Positions 43,483 through 53,485 of a stretch of DNA of 64,000 bases are shown piece by piece. This DNA comes from Oscillospiraceae bacterium (GTDB lineage: Bacteria; Bacillota_A; Clostridia; Oscillospirales; WRJC01). Where the stretch lies: NCBI GenBank assembly GCA_009782405.1, contig WRJC01000018.1, positions 3,138-67,137 on the forward strand, written 5' to 3'. Made by a program: the position numbers and the translations under genes. Under the pieces are notes generated by a model. It saw nothing but the letters and a program-made list of their open reading frames with translations. It was not told the origin of the DNA and searched no databases. Every line of letters starts with the position of its first letter. Positions within the stretch are counted from its first letter, which is position 1.

Positions 43483-44394
43483 GTGAAAATAATGTTCATG
43501 GGAACGCCCGAATTCGCGAAAATTTCGCTGGAGCATCTTGTAAAAAACGATTTCAACGTTACCTGCGCCGTAACCCAGCCGGACAAATCGGCGGGACGGA
43601 AGATGATTTTGACCCCGCCGCCCGTGAAAACCTTCTGCATATGCGAAAACATTCCGGTTTATCAGCCGCAGAACCTTGCCGGAAACGATTTTTTCGAAAT
43701 TTTAAGGGAAACAAGCCCTGATATAATAGTCGTGGCGGCATACGGGAAAATACTGCCAAAAAACGTGTTGGAATACCCGGAATTCGGCTGCGTGAATGTC
43801 CATGCTTCGTTATTGCCCAAATATCGCGGCGCTTCCCCGATTTTTTCCGCCATTGCCGCCGGCGAAAAAACCACCGGAATTACGACTATCTATATGGACG
43901 AAGGAATCGACACAGGGGACATGATACTAAAAGAAGCGACAGAAATCGGCGAAAACGAAACTCACGGCGAACTTCATGGCCGCTTGGCGAAAATGGGGGG
44001 CGAAGTATTGGCAAATACGCTGATTCAAATTAAAAACGGCTCCGCCAAGCGCGAAAAACAACCCGAAACCAAAACCGGCTGCACAAAAAAAACGGACGAA
44101 AAAATCTGCGAAATCGACTGGAAATTAAAAACAAAACAAATACACGACAAAATACGCGCGCTATCGCCGTCTCCCGCGGCATTTACGAAAATAGACGGCA
44201 AAAAGTTGAAAATTTACAAATCCGAAATATTGCCGTCAGGCAAATGCGAAAGTTCTCTTGACGTCGAATGTGAAGACGGAACGTTGCGTATTTTGGAACT
44301 TCAACCCGAAGGCGGCAAAAAGATGTCTGCCAGGGAATTTTTAAACGGCAGGAAAATCGAAAAAGGAGCGTTCGGGTGGATGAAAAAAAATTAA
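43483..44394 (+). CDS. fmt: methionyl-tRNA formyltransferase
   Basis: A 303-residue enzyme that formylates Met-tRNAi. N-terminal Rossmann domain KIMFMGTPEFAKISL, catalytic region VNVHASLLPKYRGASPI and the HASLLPKYRG loop; C-terminal domain with KLKIYKSEI. GTG 43483 is used because it gives the usual N-terminus; GAGGG upstream is distant. Its tail overlaps rsmB by 19 bp. Confidence 0.97.
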   Translation: MKIMFMGTPEFAKISLEHLVKNDFNVTCAVTQPDKSAGRKMILTPPPVKTFCICENIPVYQPQNLAGNDFFEILRETSPDIIVVAAYGKILPKNVLEYPEFGCVNVHASLLPKYRGASPIFSAIAAGEKTTGITTIYMDEGIDTGDMILKEATEIGENETHGELHGRLAKMGGEVLANTLIQIKNGSAKREKQPETKTGCTKKTDEKICEIDWKLKTKQIHDKIRALSPSPAAFTKIDGKKLKIYKSEILPSGKCESSLDVECEDGTLRILELQPEGGKKMSAREFLNGRKIEKGAFGWMKKN

Positions 44395-45698
44395 ATGCGA
44401 GAGAAGCGTGTTTGGAATCCCTCGTAAATTACGAAAAATCCAAAAAATATTCTAATATCGAGCTTGGCGCCGCTTTGGAAAAATATTGTTTTTGCGATTT
44501 GGACCGCGCTTTCATCACGAAGCTTTTTTACGGGGTGATAGAAAAAAAGCTGACTCTCGATTATATTATTTATGGCATCTGCGACAAAAACGCGAAAATC
44601 GATTTGAAAATCTTGAATATTTTGAGAATGGGCATATATCAGCTTTCATTTATGGACAAAATCCCGGAAAGCGCCGCCTGCGACGAAAGCGTGAAACTCG
44701 CCAAACGCGCAAATCCCCAAAATTTGAAAATCGGCGGCTTCGTGAACGCTGTTTTGAGGGCTTTTTTGAGAAACAAAGAGGGACAATTCGAAAATATCGA
44801 AAAAATAAAAGGTTCATGTAAATATTTTGAAATAAAATATTCATGTTCATGTGATATAATAAAAATCTGGACGGAGAGCTATGGTTCCGAAATTTCCGAA
44901 AAACTGCTCTGCGAAAGCCAAAAAAAACGCGGTTTGGCGATAACTGCAAACACCCTGAAAATTTCAAGGGACAGCTATTTAGAGAAACTGGCTGCTATCC
45001 ACGAGGGCATGGAAACAAAAAAAACGGAAATATCCCCTTACGGCATAATAATCGAGGGCGAAATCCCCATAAAAAACATCTATGGCTTTGACGAAGGGCT
45101 TTTTTTCGTGCAAGACGAAGCTTCGCAGATATGCGCCCATAAAACAGGGGCGAAACCGGGCGACTTGGTCATCGATTGTTGCGCCGCCCCGGGGGGAAAG
45201 AGTTTCTATATGGCTCAAATGATGAAAAACAAAGGAAAAATCATGTGTTTCGATATTTATGAAAACAAACTCGGCCTGATGGAAAAATCGGCAAAACGCT
45301 TCGGAATCGATATAATCGAAACGCGCAAACACGATTTCAGGACAGTATTCGGCGAACCGGGCGGCATAAAAGCCGACGTTGTATTGTGCGACGTGCCTTG
45401 CTCGGGACTTGGGACCATAACAAAAAAACCGGAAATAAAATACAAAACGATCGATGAAATATCGAAAATGCCGAAAATCCAGCATGAAATCCTCCGCGCC
45501 GGCTCGAATCATGTCAAACCGGGCGGAACCCTCATATATTCGACTTGCACTTTAAACAAAAAGGAAAACGAAGAAGTGGCATGTAAATTTGCCGGCGAAA
45601 ACGAAAGTTTCAAAATCGAATATACCGAGACATTGTTTCCATTCAAGCAAAAAACCGACGGCTTTTTCATCGCCAAAATGAAGCGATGCGGACTATGA
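44376..45698 (+). CDS. rsmB: 16S rRNA (cytosine-967 C5) methyltransferase RsmB
   Basis: A 440-residue protein with an N-terminal NusB-like RNA-binding region (ACLESLVNYEKSKKYSNIEL) and a C-terminal methyltransferase: SAM loop CCAAPGGKSFYMAQMM, DVPCSGLGTITKKPEIKY, and YSTCTLNKKENEEV with the catalytic Cys pair of m5C enzymes. GTG 44376 follows AAAAGGAGCG. It lies between fmt and rlmN, the standard clostridial order, overlapping both. Confidence 0.95.
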   Translation: MDEKKLNAREACLESLVNYEKSKKYSNIELGAALEKYCFCDLDRAFITKLFYGVIEKKLTLDYIIYGICDKNAKIDLKILNILRMGIYQLSFMDKIPESAACDESVKLAKRANPQNLKIGGFVNAVLRAFLRNKEGQFENIEKIKGSCKYFEIKYSCSCDIIKIWTESYGSEISEKLLCESQKKRGLAITANTLKISRDSYLEKLAAIHEGMETKKTEISPYGIIIEGEIPIKNIYGFDEGLFFVQDEASQICAHKTGAKPGDLVIDCCAAPGGKSFYMAQMMKNKGKIMCFDIYENKLGLMEKSAKRFGIDIIETRKHDFRTVFGEPGGIKADVVLCDVPCSGLGTITKKPEIKYKTIDEISKMPKIQHEILRAGSNHVKPGGTLIYSTCTLNKKENEEVACKFAGENESFKIEYTETLFPFKQKTDGFFIAKMKRCGL

Positions 45699-46744
45699 CG
45701 CATATGATTGGAAATAAAATCGATTTGTTTTCCCTTTCTCCGGACGAATTGAAAGAACATGCAAAAAACAATTTAAAAATCGAAGGATACCGCGCAGACC
45801 AAATATATTCGTGGATATATAAAACAATGGGGGACATCGATTTCGCGAAAATGGTCAATATCCCGAAAATCCAACAAAAAATCCTCGACGGATATTTTCA
45901 TATTTCAAAATTGGAAATTAAAAAAAAGCGGATTTCCGCCGACGGAACGGTTAAATATCTATATGCGCTGCATGACGGGGCCATGATCGAAAGCGTATTC
46001 ATGCGATACCGCCACGGAAATACGGTTTGCATATCCACGCAAGTGGGATGCCGGATGGGATGCGCATTCTGCGCTTCTGCGATCGGCGGTTTTGTCAGAA
46101 ACCTTTTGCCTTCGGAAATGCTGTTGCAAATAATGGCTTGCATCAGGGATATAGGGGAAAGAGTTTCAAATGTCGTGCTTATGGGAATAGGCGAACCGTT
46201 AGACAATTATGAAAACGTGATCAAGTTCCTCGGGCTTTTAAATGGTAGGCAGGGATTAAATATCGGATATAGGCACATATCCCTTTCCACATGCGGGCTC
46301 GCCGACAAAATAGCGAAACTCAAAGAAACGGATATGCCCATAACCCTTTCGGTTTCGCTCCATGCCCCAAACGACGAGGCGAGGCGGAAGATAATGCCGA
46401 TAGCGGGAAAATGGGAAATGGAAACCCTGTTGAAAGCTTGCCGCGAATACGCAAATTTTACAAAACGCAGGATTTCATTTGAATACGCGCTGATCGGCGA
46501 AATAAACGATTCGAAAGAAGACGCGCATGAACTCGCGGCTAAAATCAAAAAAATTTTATGCCATGTGAACTTGATTTTTCTAAACGAAATCCCCGAAAAA
46601 AATTTTAAACCGCCCGAAATGAAAAAAGCGCGCGAATTCCAAAAAATACTGGAAGATCACGGAATAAACGCCACATTCAGGCGAAAATGCGGAAACGACA
46701 TCGAAGCGTCCTGCGGGCAGCTCAGAAAAAACAATTTGATATGA
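45695..46744 (+). CDS. rlmN: 23S rRNA (adenine-2503 C2)-methyltransferase RlmN
   Basis: A radical-SAM enzyme of about 349 residues. The [4Fe-4S] cluster motif CRMGCAFCAS (CxxxCxxC) is intact, with GIGEPLDNYENVIKFL, STCGLADKI, LSVSLHAPNDEARRKIMP and the C-terminal CGNDIEASCGQL containing the catalytic cysteine. The start could be 45686, 45695 (ATGA overlap with the rsmB stop) or 45704; I use 45695 because neighbouring genes are coupled this way. Confidence 0.96.
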   Translation: MTHMIGNKIDLFSLSPDELKEHAKNNLKIEGYRADQIYSWIYKTMGDIDFAKMVNIPKIQQKILDGYFHISKLEIKKKRISADGTVKYLYALHDGAMIESVFMRYRHGNTVCISTQVGCRMGCAFCASAIGGFVRNLLPSEMLLQIMACIRDIGERVSNVVLMGIGEPLDNYENVIKFLGLLNGRQGLNIGYRHISLSTCGLADKIAKLKETDMPITLSVSLHAPNDEARRKIMPIAGKWEMETLLKACREYANFTKRRISFEYALIGEINDSKEDAHELAAKIKKILCHVNLIFLNEIPEKNFKPPEMKKAREFQKILEDHGINATFRRKCGNDIEASCGQLRKNNLI

Positions 46745-46791
46745 AAAAATCCGGCGCTCAATTTCAGCAAAGAGGGAATGGGGGGTAAGGC

Positions 46792-47535
46792 ATGTCTGTA
46801 TCTATCGCGGGAAAAACACACACGGGGAAAAAAAGAAGCGCGAAAGTCAACGAAGACAGTTTTTTTGCCGAAAAAATAGACGGCATCTATCTTGCCATTG
46901 TCTGCGACGGAATGGGCGGGGCGAAAGGCGGAAACACGGCCAGCTCGCTCGCGGTGAAATCTTTTGTCGAGACGGTGATGGAATTGATCTCCGATTCCGC
47001 GAATTACAGGGACATACTTTTCGCTTCCGTGGCGAAAGCGAACGACAACGTTTTAAAAGCCGCGCAAAACGATGAAGGGCTCGCAGGGATGGGGACAACC
47101 GTAGTCGCCTGCATATTTGACGGCAGCGAATATTACGCTGTAAACGTCGGGGACAGCAGGATGTATGTAATCGACGAAAAAAGCGGTTCTGTCAGCCAAA
47201 TAACCAAAGACCACTCTTTGGTGCAGGAACTCGTGGAAAATGGGACCATCACCAAGGAACAAGCCGAAAAATCCCCGAACAAAAACATATTGACTCGCGC
47301 TTTGGGAATCGACGACATTGTAGATGTGGATTTTTTTAGGGGAAAGCATGAATCCGGGACAATACTTCTTTGCTCGGACGGCCTCTACAATTACGCTGAA
47401 GAAGCGGATATGGCCAAATACGTATTTCAATACGAAGACCTCGACAACTGTGCGAATGAATTGATAGCGAAAGCCAATGAAAACGGCGGGGGAGACAATA
47501 TAACGGCGGTCATGATAAAACCGCAAGGGAGTTAA
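46792..47535 (+). CDS. stp: PP2C-type serine/threonine phosphatase (Stp/PrpC)
   Basis: A 247-residue metal-dependent phosphatase. Motifs: KVNEDSFFAEK, VCDGMGGAKGGNTASSLA, GMGTTVVA, GDSRMYVIDEKSG, SDGLYNYAEEADM and GGGDNITAVMI, with the metal-binding Asp residues retained. It reverses phosphorylation by the adjacent PASTA kinase, a pair regulating cell-wall and growth functions in Firmicutes. The gap to the kinase gene is 9 bp. Confidence 0.96.
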   Translation: MSVSIAGKTHTGKKRSAKVNEDSFFAEKIDGIYLAIVCDGMGGAKGGNTASSLAVKSFVETVMELISDSANYRDILFASVAKANDNVLKAAQNDEGLAGMGTTVVACIFDGSEYYAVNVGDSRMYVIDEKSGSVSQITKDHSLVQELVENGTITKEQAEKSPNKNILTRALGIDDIVDVDFFRGKHESGTILLCSDGLYNYAEEADMAKYVFQYEDLDNCANELIAKANENGGGDNITAVMIKPQGS

Positions 47536-47544
47536 TTTACCGTT

Positions 47545-49461
47545 ATGAACAATTATGAGAATTTGTTGAACACCATACTCGACAATAGATACAAGCTTAT
47601 CGGAATCCGCGGCATTGGCGGAATGGCGGTCGTGTATGAAGCTGAAGATTTGGTCGCGCATAGAAAAGTAGCGATAAAAATGCTCAAAGACGATACAAAA
47701 GAGGACGCGGAAACAGTAAAACGCTTCATAAACGAATCAAAAGCGGTGGCGATGCTTTCACATCCGAACATAGTGCATATCTTCGATGTATCGGTCAAGG
47801 AAAACGAAAAAAGCCAATATATCGTGATGGAGCTCATAGACGGAATAAACCTCAAGGACTATATAACAAAAAAGGGCAGGCTCAGCTGGAAAGCTTCGAT
47901 CGCATATGCGGGAAAAATATTGAACGCCCTCAACCAAGCCCATAACCGCGGGATAATACACCGCGACATAAAACCACAGAACGCCATGTTGCTAAAAAAC
48001 GGCAATTTGAAAATAATCGATTTCGGGATAACGAAACTTCAGAACAGCGAACCGCTCACCATGACTGACAAAGCGATAGGGACAGTGCACTATATAAGCC
48101 CGGAACAGGCGAGCGGATCGGAAAATATCACGAATATCAGCGACATATATTCGGTTGGGGTGGTGTTGTTTGAAATGACCACTGGCGAACTTCCGTTCGT
48201 CGGAAAAACGGCGATACAGGTCGCCATGATGCAAATCAACGATACGCCCAAAGACCCTCGATTCATAAATCCCGAAATCCCGAAAGGGCTCGCCCAAATA
48301 ATCCTAAAAGCCATGAGAAAAGACCCCAAAGACAGATATCAGAGCGCGGCGGAAATGATGAAACAATTGAAAATTGTATATGCGAATCCCGCCGCCGTTT
48401 TTAACAACGGACATAACGGCAATTCCGCAAAAAGTTCGAATCTTCCCGTTGCGGTCGCAAACGGGGCGCAAAAAAACCCGAGACATCTCGAAACTTTTTC
48501 AGGGAACAAAAAAAATTCGGCGGTAGAAATCGCAAAAACGGAAAAAGACAAAACCGATGAAGAACAAATGACGCAAAAAGGGCGGACATCCAAAAAAAGC
48601 GCGCCGAAGCGCAAAAACAGCAAATCGATGCTCCCGCTCATTTTGGGAGCTGTACTCGCGTTTTTCATCGTGCTCCTTTGGAGCGCCATTCAATTGATGG
48701 GAGGGTATCTCGACTTGATAAATGGAGAAGACCCCGATGAAAACACGATAGTGATAAGCGATTACACCAAAAAAATCTTTGACGATGATTTAGTTGCGGA
48801 AATGGCGAAATTGCGCCTATCGGTTGGAAAAGTCACATATGTTTCAAACGACAAATTCGAAAAGGGTGAAATCATAGCCCACAAACCCACGGCAAAGGAA
48901 AGAAAAAAATACGCAAACGAAAAAGCGACCATACCCATAGATTTCACGGTAAGCACCGGAAAGGATACTTACTTAGTTGAAGATTTGACTATTATGGAAT
49001 GCAGGAACGTGAAATTCATGCTCGAAGGAAAAAAACTTTTGGTGAAAATCGAATTTGAACCTCACGGAACAGTCCCGAGCGGATATATAATATACACAGA
49101 ACCCGGTTTTGGGACGCTCATGGAAGCGGGGGACACCATAATTTTGCACGCAAGCGAAGGTTCGAACGTGAAAATGACGAAAATGCCATATGTGGTGGGC
49201 AGATCGGAAAAAGACGCGAGGACGATTTTGCTCAAAGAGGAAATTATAGTGGATAAAGTGGTATCGGATTATTCCGACGATTACCCGCATGGGACAATAA
49301 TGAGGCAAAGCATTGAATCTTCCCGCGAAGTGCCCAAAAGATCCACAAAAGTCACTTTGACAATCAGCTTGGGGCCGAGGTATCCGAAACCGGAAGTTCC
49401 GCCGCCCGACGATACTCCGCCGGAAGCAGTCGAAGGCCCGGAAGAAGTGGAGGAGCCTTGA
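47545..49461 (+). CDS. prkC: PASTA-domain serine/threonine protein kinase
   Basis: A 638-residue receptor kinase. Cytoplasmic kinase domain 1-~270: glycine loop GIRGIGGMAVVYEAED, AIKMLK lysine, HRDIKPQNAML and DFG in IIDFGITK. Linker rich in K/S, transmembrane helix about residues 358-382 (SMLPLILGAVLAFFIVLLW), then about three extracellular PASTA repeats up to the acidic/proline-rich end. The first two repeats depart from the usual pattern while the last (MPYVVGRSEKDARTILL) is typical. PASTA kinases sense muropeptides or lipid II. Confidence 0.95.
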   Translation: MNNYENLLNTILDNRYKLIGIRGIGGMAVVYEAEDLVAHRKVAIKMLKDDTKEDAETVKRFINESKAVAMLSHPNIVHIFDVSVKENEKSQYIVMELIDGINLKDYITKKGRLSWKASIAYAGKILNALNQAHNRGIIHRDIKPQNAMLLKNGNLKIIDFGITKLQNSEPLTMTDKAIGTVHYISPEQASGSENITNISDIYSVGVVLFEMTTGELPFVGKTAIQVAMMQINDTPKDPRFINPEIPKGLAQIILKAMRKDPKDRYQSAAEMMKQLKIVYANPAAVFNNGHNGNSAKSSNLPVAVANGAQKNPRHLETFSGNKKNSAVEIAKTEKDKTDEEQMTQKGRTSKKSAPKRKNSKSMLPLILGAVLAFFIVLLWSAIQLMGGYLDLINGEDPDENTIVISDYTKKIFDDDLVAEMAKLRLSVGKVTYVSNDKFEKGEIIAHKPTAKERKKYANEKATIPIDFTVSTGKDTYLVEDLTIMECRNVKFMLEGKKLLVKIEFEPHGTVPSGYIIYTEPGFGTLMEAGDTIILHASEGSNVKMTKMPYVVGRSEKDARTILLKEEIIVDKVVSDYSDDYPHGTIMRQSIESSREVPKRSTKVTLTISLGPRYPKPEVPPPDDTPPEAVEGPEEVEEP

Positions 49462-49467
49462 AACAAA

Positions 49468-50394
49468 ATGCTTGGAAGGATAGTAAAAGGGGTAAAAGAA
49501 TTTTTTGACGTATGCGTGGAAGAAGAGGGCGAATATAAAAATCAGATCATCGCTTGCAATTCCAAAGGGGTTTTCAGAAAAGATTCCCTGAAGCTGAAAC
49601 CTCTTGCGGGCGATTTGGCCGAAATCGAGATAAATCGCGAAAACAGGGACGAAACCGAAACGTTTGGAATAATCACCAAGATTTGCGAAAGGAAAAATTT
49701 TCTCCGCAGGCCCCCTGTGGCAAATTTGGACGTCCTCTTTGTCGTGGTATCGGTAAAATCCCCTTCGCCTTCATATTTTTTCACGGACAAACTCACCGCC
49801 ATGGCAGTGGAACAAGAAATAACTCCCATAATCGTCATAAATAAAACGGATTTGTGCCCAAATGACGACTCGATATACGAAATATACGCCAAAACCGGTT
49901 TTAAAACGATAAAAACAAACGCGAACGAAAAATCCGAAAATTCCCCTGGGTTTGAAAAAATAAAAAACGAAATGCGAAATGCGGTATGCGTTTTTGCCGG
50001 CGAGTCCGGAGTGGGCAAATCGAGCATAATAAACAGGCTTTTCGGAAATTTGAAACTTGGCACCGGACTTTTAAGCGACAAAATAAAAAGAGGCAAGCAC
50101 ACCACGAGAACCGTGGAATTTTTTAAAAACGACGAAGGCGGATATGTGGCCGACACCCCGGGTTTCGGCGCGCTCGATTTTGATTGCGGCGAACACATAT
50201 TGAAAGAAAACCTCATATTCGATTTTCCGGATCTTTTGAAGTATGCCAAAGATTGCCAATATTCCAAATGCGCGCATATAAAAGAAGAAGGTTGCAAAGT
50301 GCTTGAAGCAGTCGATAAAGGTGAAGCGGCGGATTCGAGGCATGCCAGTTATGCGGCGCTTTATGAAATTTTGAAAAATCGGAGATTTAAATGA
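49468..50394 (+). CDS. rsgA: ribosome small subunit-dependent GTPase A (RsgA)
   Basis: A 308-residue circularly permuted GTPase that aids 30S maturation. OB-fold N-terminus, then G4 VINKTDLC preceding G1 AGESGVGKSSIINRLFG, G3 DTPGFGALDFDCGE, and a zinc-binding end CQYSKCAHIKEEGCKV. The order G4-G1-G3 is the family hallmark. It overlaps thiN by 4 bp (ATGA). In most Firmicutes rpe (ribulose-phosphate epimerase) lies between these two genes; here it is absent. Confidence 0.96.
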   Translation: MLGRIVKGVKEFFDVCVEEEGEYKNQIIACNSKGVFRKDSLKLKPLAGDLAEIEINRENRDETETFGIITKICERKNFLRRPPVANLDVLFVVVSVKSPSPSYFFTDKLTAMAVEQEITPIIVINKTDLCPNDDSIYEIYAKTGFKTIKTNANEKSENSPGFEKIKNEMRNAVCVFAGESGVGKSSIINRLFGNLKLGTGLLSDKIKRGKHTTRTVEFFKNDEGGYVADTPGFGALDFDCGEHILKENLIFDFPDLLKYAKDCQYSKCAHIKEEGCKVLEAVDKGEAADSRHASYAALYEILKNRRFK

Positions 50395-51053
50395 CTGCAT
50401 ATATTTTTTGCCCTTCGGGCGCCATCGACAAAGAAAAAACAAAAATTTTCCTTGAAAAAAAAACGGATATTTGCATAGCGGCGGATTCGGGGGTAAGAAC
50501 CGCATTTGCCCTTGGAATTGTCCCGGACGTCATAATCGGCGATTTGGATTCCATTGATCTTTCCGACAAAAAAATAGAAAACATAAAAACGATAAAATAT
50601 CCGGAGCAAAAAAACGAAACAGATACCTTGCTCGCGATAAAGTACGCTTTGGATTTGGGAAACGAAAACATTGCGATCATCGGCGGGCTGGACGGCAGGG
50701 TGGACCATACCCTCGCCAATCTCAGTTATTTGAAATATATAGAAAAACGCGGCGCTTTTGGATATATAACCGACGGATACAGCAAAATATCGTATCTCGA
50801 AAATTCGGTCGCCAAAATATACAAAAATTACAAATACATTTCCATAATGCCGTTAAGCCCCAAAATATGCGCGACTTTAAAAGGTTTCAAATATCCGTTG
50901 GAAAATGCCGAAATAAAATACGAAGAACCCTACACCATTTCCAACGAACTGGGCGAAAATGCCCAATTCGGCGAAATACGCATATTGCAGGGAAGCGCGC
51001 TCATATGCGAATGCGACGACCATATATCGCCAACTCATTCAAGAAAGGTATAG
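50391..51053 (+). CDS. thiN: thiamine diphosphokinase
   Basis: A 220-residue enzyme making thiamine diphosphate from thiamine and ATP. Diagnostic segments: CIAADSGVRTAFALGIVPDV, IGDLDSIDLS and GGLDGRVDHTLANLSYL, with the pyrophosphokinase aspartates, and a C-terminal thiamine-binding beta domain (IRILQGSALICECDD). Starts in the rsgA stop; mutS2 follows 3 bp later. Confidence 0.93.
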   Translation: MTAYIFCPSGAIDKEKTKIFLEKKTDICIAADSGVRTAFALGIVPDVIIGDLDSIDLSDKKIENIKTIKYPEQKNETDTLLAIKYALDLGNENIAIIGGLDGRVDHTLANLSYLKYIEKRGAFGYITDGYSKISYLENSVAKIYKNYKYISIMPLSPKICATLKGFKYPLENAEIKYEEPYTISNELGENAQFGEIRILQGSALICECDDHISPTHSRKV

Positions 51054-51056
51054 AAA

Positions 51057-53480
51057 ATGACAGATTTATCAAAAACAAAAACCACGCTGGAATACGATAA
51101 AATACTCTTGCAAATAGCAGAACTTGCGCATACCGAAGGAGCAAAAGAAAAAATAAAAAATTTGAGCCCTGCGATTTATCCGGAATTTGCGACAAAATAT
51201 TTGGATCAAACCACCGACGCCAAAAAACTCGCCGCCCTAAAAGGTTCACCGCAATTCGGAACGGTAAAATATGTGGGCGATTCGGTAGAAAGAGCGACAA
51301 AAGGAGCTACTTTGGCTCCGATAGAACTTCTAAACATCGCCTATCTTTACAGAAGCGCCAGAAACCTTTTGAATTACAACAGGGCGAACAAAAAATTCGA
51401 AACCGGAATCGACGTAATTTTTGAGCGCCTTTTTTCCAACCGCATGCTGGAAGAAAAAATTTTGAGGGCGATCATATCCGAGGACATGATTTCAGACGAA
51501 GCGAGTTCGCTGCTCGCCGATATACGCCGAAAAATAAGGATCGCGAATTCGAAAGTGCGGGAGAGTTTGCAAAAATACACCCAGGGCGACACATATTCCA
51601 AATATTTGCAAGAAAACATAGTCACCATGCGAAACGGCAGACACGTCATACCCGTAAAATCGGAATACAAAAATGAAATAAAAGGCCTCGTGCACGATAC
51701 TTCGAGTTCCGGAGCCACTCTTTTCATCGAACCATTGGCAGTTGTCGAAATCAACAACGAAATAAAAATACTCGAAAAAGAGGAAAAAAACGAAATAGAG
51801 CGCATACTTTCCGAATTGTCCGCAAACTGCGCGGAATTCGCCGACGAAATAAATTTGAATTACGAAAACATCACCGAACTCGCCGTTATTTTCGCCAAAT
51901 GCGAATATTCATTCAAAACGGACGGCGTAAGCCCAAAAATCGTAAACAAAAAAAGTGTGTTTTTTGCCAAAGCAAGGCACCCGCTTTTAGACAAATCCAT
52001 TGTAGTCCCCGTGGATATAGGTTTTGGAGAGGAATACGATACATTGGTCATAACCGGGCCAAACACGGGAGGCAAAACCGTTTCGCTAAAGACTTTGGGG
52101 CTTTTCGTGATGATGGCGCAAACCGGCATTCACATACCCTGCGACGAAAAAGAATCGTATATGGGCATCTTCGAAGATGTGCTTGCCGACGTAGGCGACG
52201 AACAAAGCATAGAACAGTCTCTGTCCACTTTTTCCTCCCATATGGTAAACATCATAAAAATATTGAACAACATTACGCCAAATTCTTTGGTTTTGTTCGA
52301 TGAACTCGGTTCGGGCACCGACCCGGTCGAGGGGGCAGCTCTCGCCATGGCCATACTCGAAAAAGTGCATTCGCTCGGAGCGCTTTGCGCAGCCACTACG
52401 CATTATGCGGAATTGAAAGTTTACGCAATAGAAAATCCCCATGCCAAAAACGCATCCTGCGAATTTGACATAGAAACGCTCAGGCCCACATACAAACTCT
52501 CAATTGGCGCGCCCGGCCGCTCCAACGCTTTCGCGATTTCAAAAAGGCTCGGAATGGCGGACGATGTGATCGAACGCGCGCAAATATTGGTGAAAACCGA
52601 AAACAAAAAATTCGAAAATGTGTTGTCCAAACTCGAAGAAGATAGGGTAAATTTAGAAAAGGAAAAAATCCGGGCGACCGAAATAAGGCGCGAACTCGAC
52701 CAAAGAAATATTGAAACCGAAAAATTGCTGAAGAAAAAAATAAGCGAATCCGAAAAAAACTTCGAAAAAGCGAAAGAAGAAGCAAGGCGAATCATCGCTT
52801 CTTCGAAAGCTTCGAGCGAATACGTTTTCGCCGAACTCGACAAACTCCAAAAGCGAAAAGACGAAGAAAATTTCAAAAAAAGCCTGACGGAAATGAAAGC
52901 CTCGCTGAAAAAGAAAATAAAAGAAACCGAAAAAGAAATCTATACATATTCGGCAGAAAACGAAATCGAAGAAGACGAAGAATATACGCTGCCGCGCGAA
53001 CTTAAAAAGGGCGACAAAATCATGGTGAAGGATTCGCAACTAACCGGGGTTGTGGAAATCGAAACCCCCGACAAGGACGGACTTGTGCAAATAAAAGCGG
53101 GGATAATAAATTTAAAAACCGACATAGCCAACATAAGGCTGTTAGATGAAAAAACCGCGGAAAAAATAAAAAGCGCCGCCGCTCCAAAACCCGCGATGAG
53201 AAACACGAAACGCTCCCCCGACAGGGAAATAAAGGCGGGGAATAATGAAATCGACGTGAGGGGCAAAAACGGGGAAGAAGCGTGGTATTTAATCGACAAA
53301 TTTTTGGATGAAGCGAAACAGCGCGGGCTTGAAAGTTTGCGCGTCATCCATGGCAAAGGCACAGGGGCGCTCCGCGTGGCGTTGTGGAAATTTTTCAAGG
53401 AAGAAACAAGGATAAAAAGTTACAGAATGGGACAGTACGGCGAAGGCGATATGGGCGTTACGGTGATCGAATTGAGGTGA
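51057..53480 (+). CDS. mutS2: endonuclease MutS2
   Basis: An 807-residue MutS-family ATPase and nuclease, acting on recombination intermediates and collided ribosomes rather than mismatch repair. Walker A TGPNTGGKTVSLKTLGL, Walker B and signature VLFDELGSGTDPVEGAAL, a long charged coiled coil (about residues 505-640), and a C-terminal Smr domain with EIDVRGKNGEEAWYLIDKFL and VIHGKGTGALRVALW. Starts 3 bp after thiN. Its stop overlaps the possible GTG start of the next gene. Confidence 0.96.
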   Translation: MTDLSKTKTTLEYDKILLQIAELAHTEGAKEKIKNLSPAIYPEFATKYLDQTTDAKKLAALKGSPQFGTVKYVGDSVERATKGATLAPIELLNIAYLYRSARNLLNYNRANKKFETGIDVIFERLFSNRMLEEKILRAIISEDMISDEASSLLADIRRKIRIANSKVRESLQKYTQGDTYSKYLQENIVTMRNGRHVIPVKSEYKNEIKGLVHDTSSSGATLFIEPLAVVEINNEIKILEKEEKNEIERILSELSANCAEFADEINLNYENITELAVIFAKCEYSFKTDGVSPKIVNKKSVFFAKARHPLLDKSIVVPVDIGFGEEYDTLVITGPNTGGKTVSLKTLGLFVMMAQTGIHIPCDEKESYMGIFEDVLADVGDEQSIEQSLSTFSSHMVNIIKILNNITPNSLVLFDELGSGTDPVEGAALAMAILEKVHSLGALCAATTHYAELKVYAIENPHAKNASCEFDIETLRPTYKLSIGAPGRSNAFAISKRLGMADDVIERAQILVKTENKKFENVLSKLEEDRVNLEKEKIRATEIRRELDQRNIETEKLLKKKISESEKNFEKAKEEARRIIASSKASSEYVFAELDKLQKRKDEENFKKSLTEMKASLKKKIKETEKEIYTYSAENEIEEDEEYTLPRELKKGDKIMVKDSQLTGVVEIETPDKDGLVQIKAGIINLKTDIANIRLLDEKTAEKIKSAAAPKPAMRNTKRSPDREIKAGNNEIDVRGKNGEEAWYLIDKFLDEAKQRGLESLRVIHGKGTGALRVALWKFFKEETRIKSYRMGQYGEGDMGVTVIELR

Positions 53481-53485
53481 GTCAA

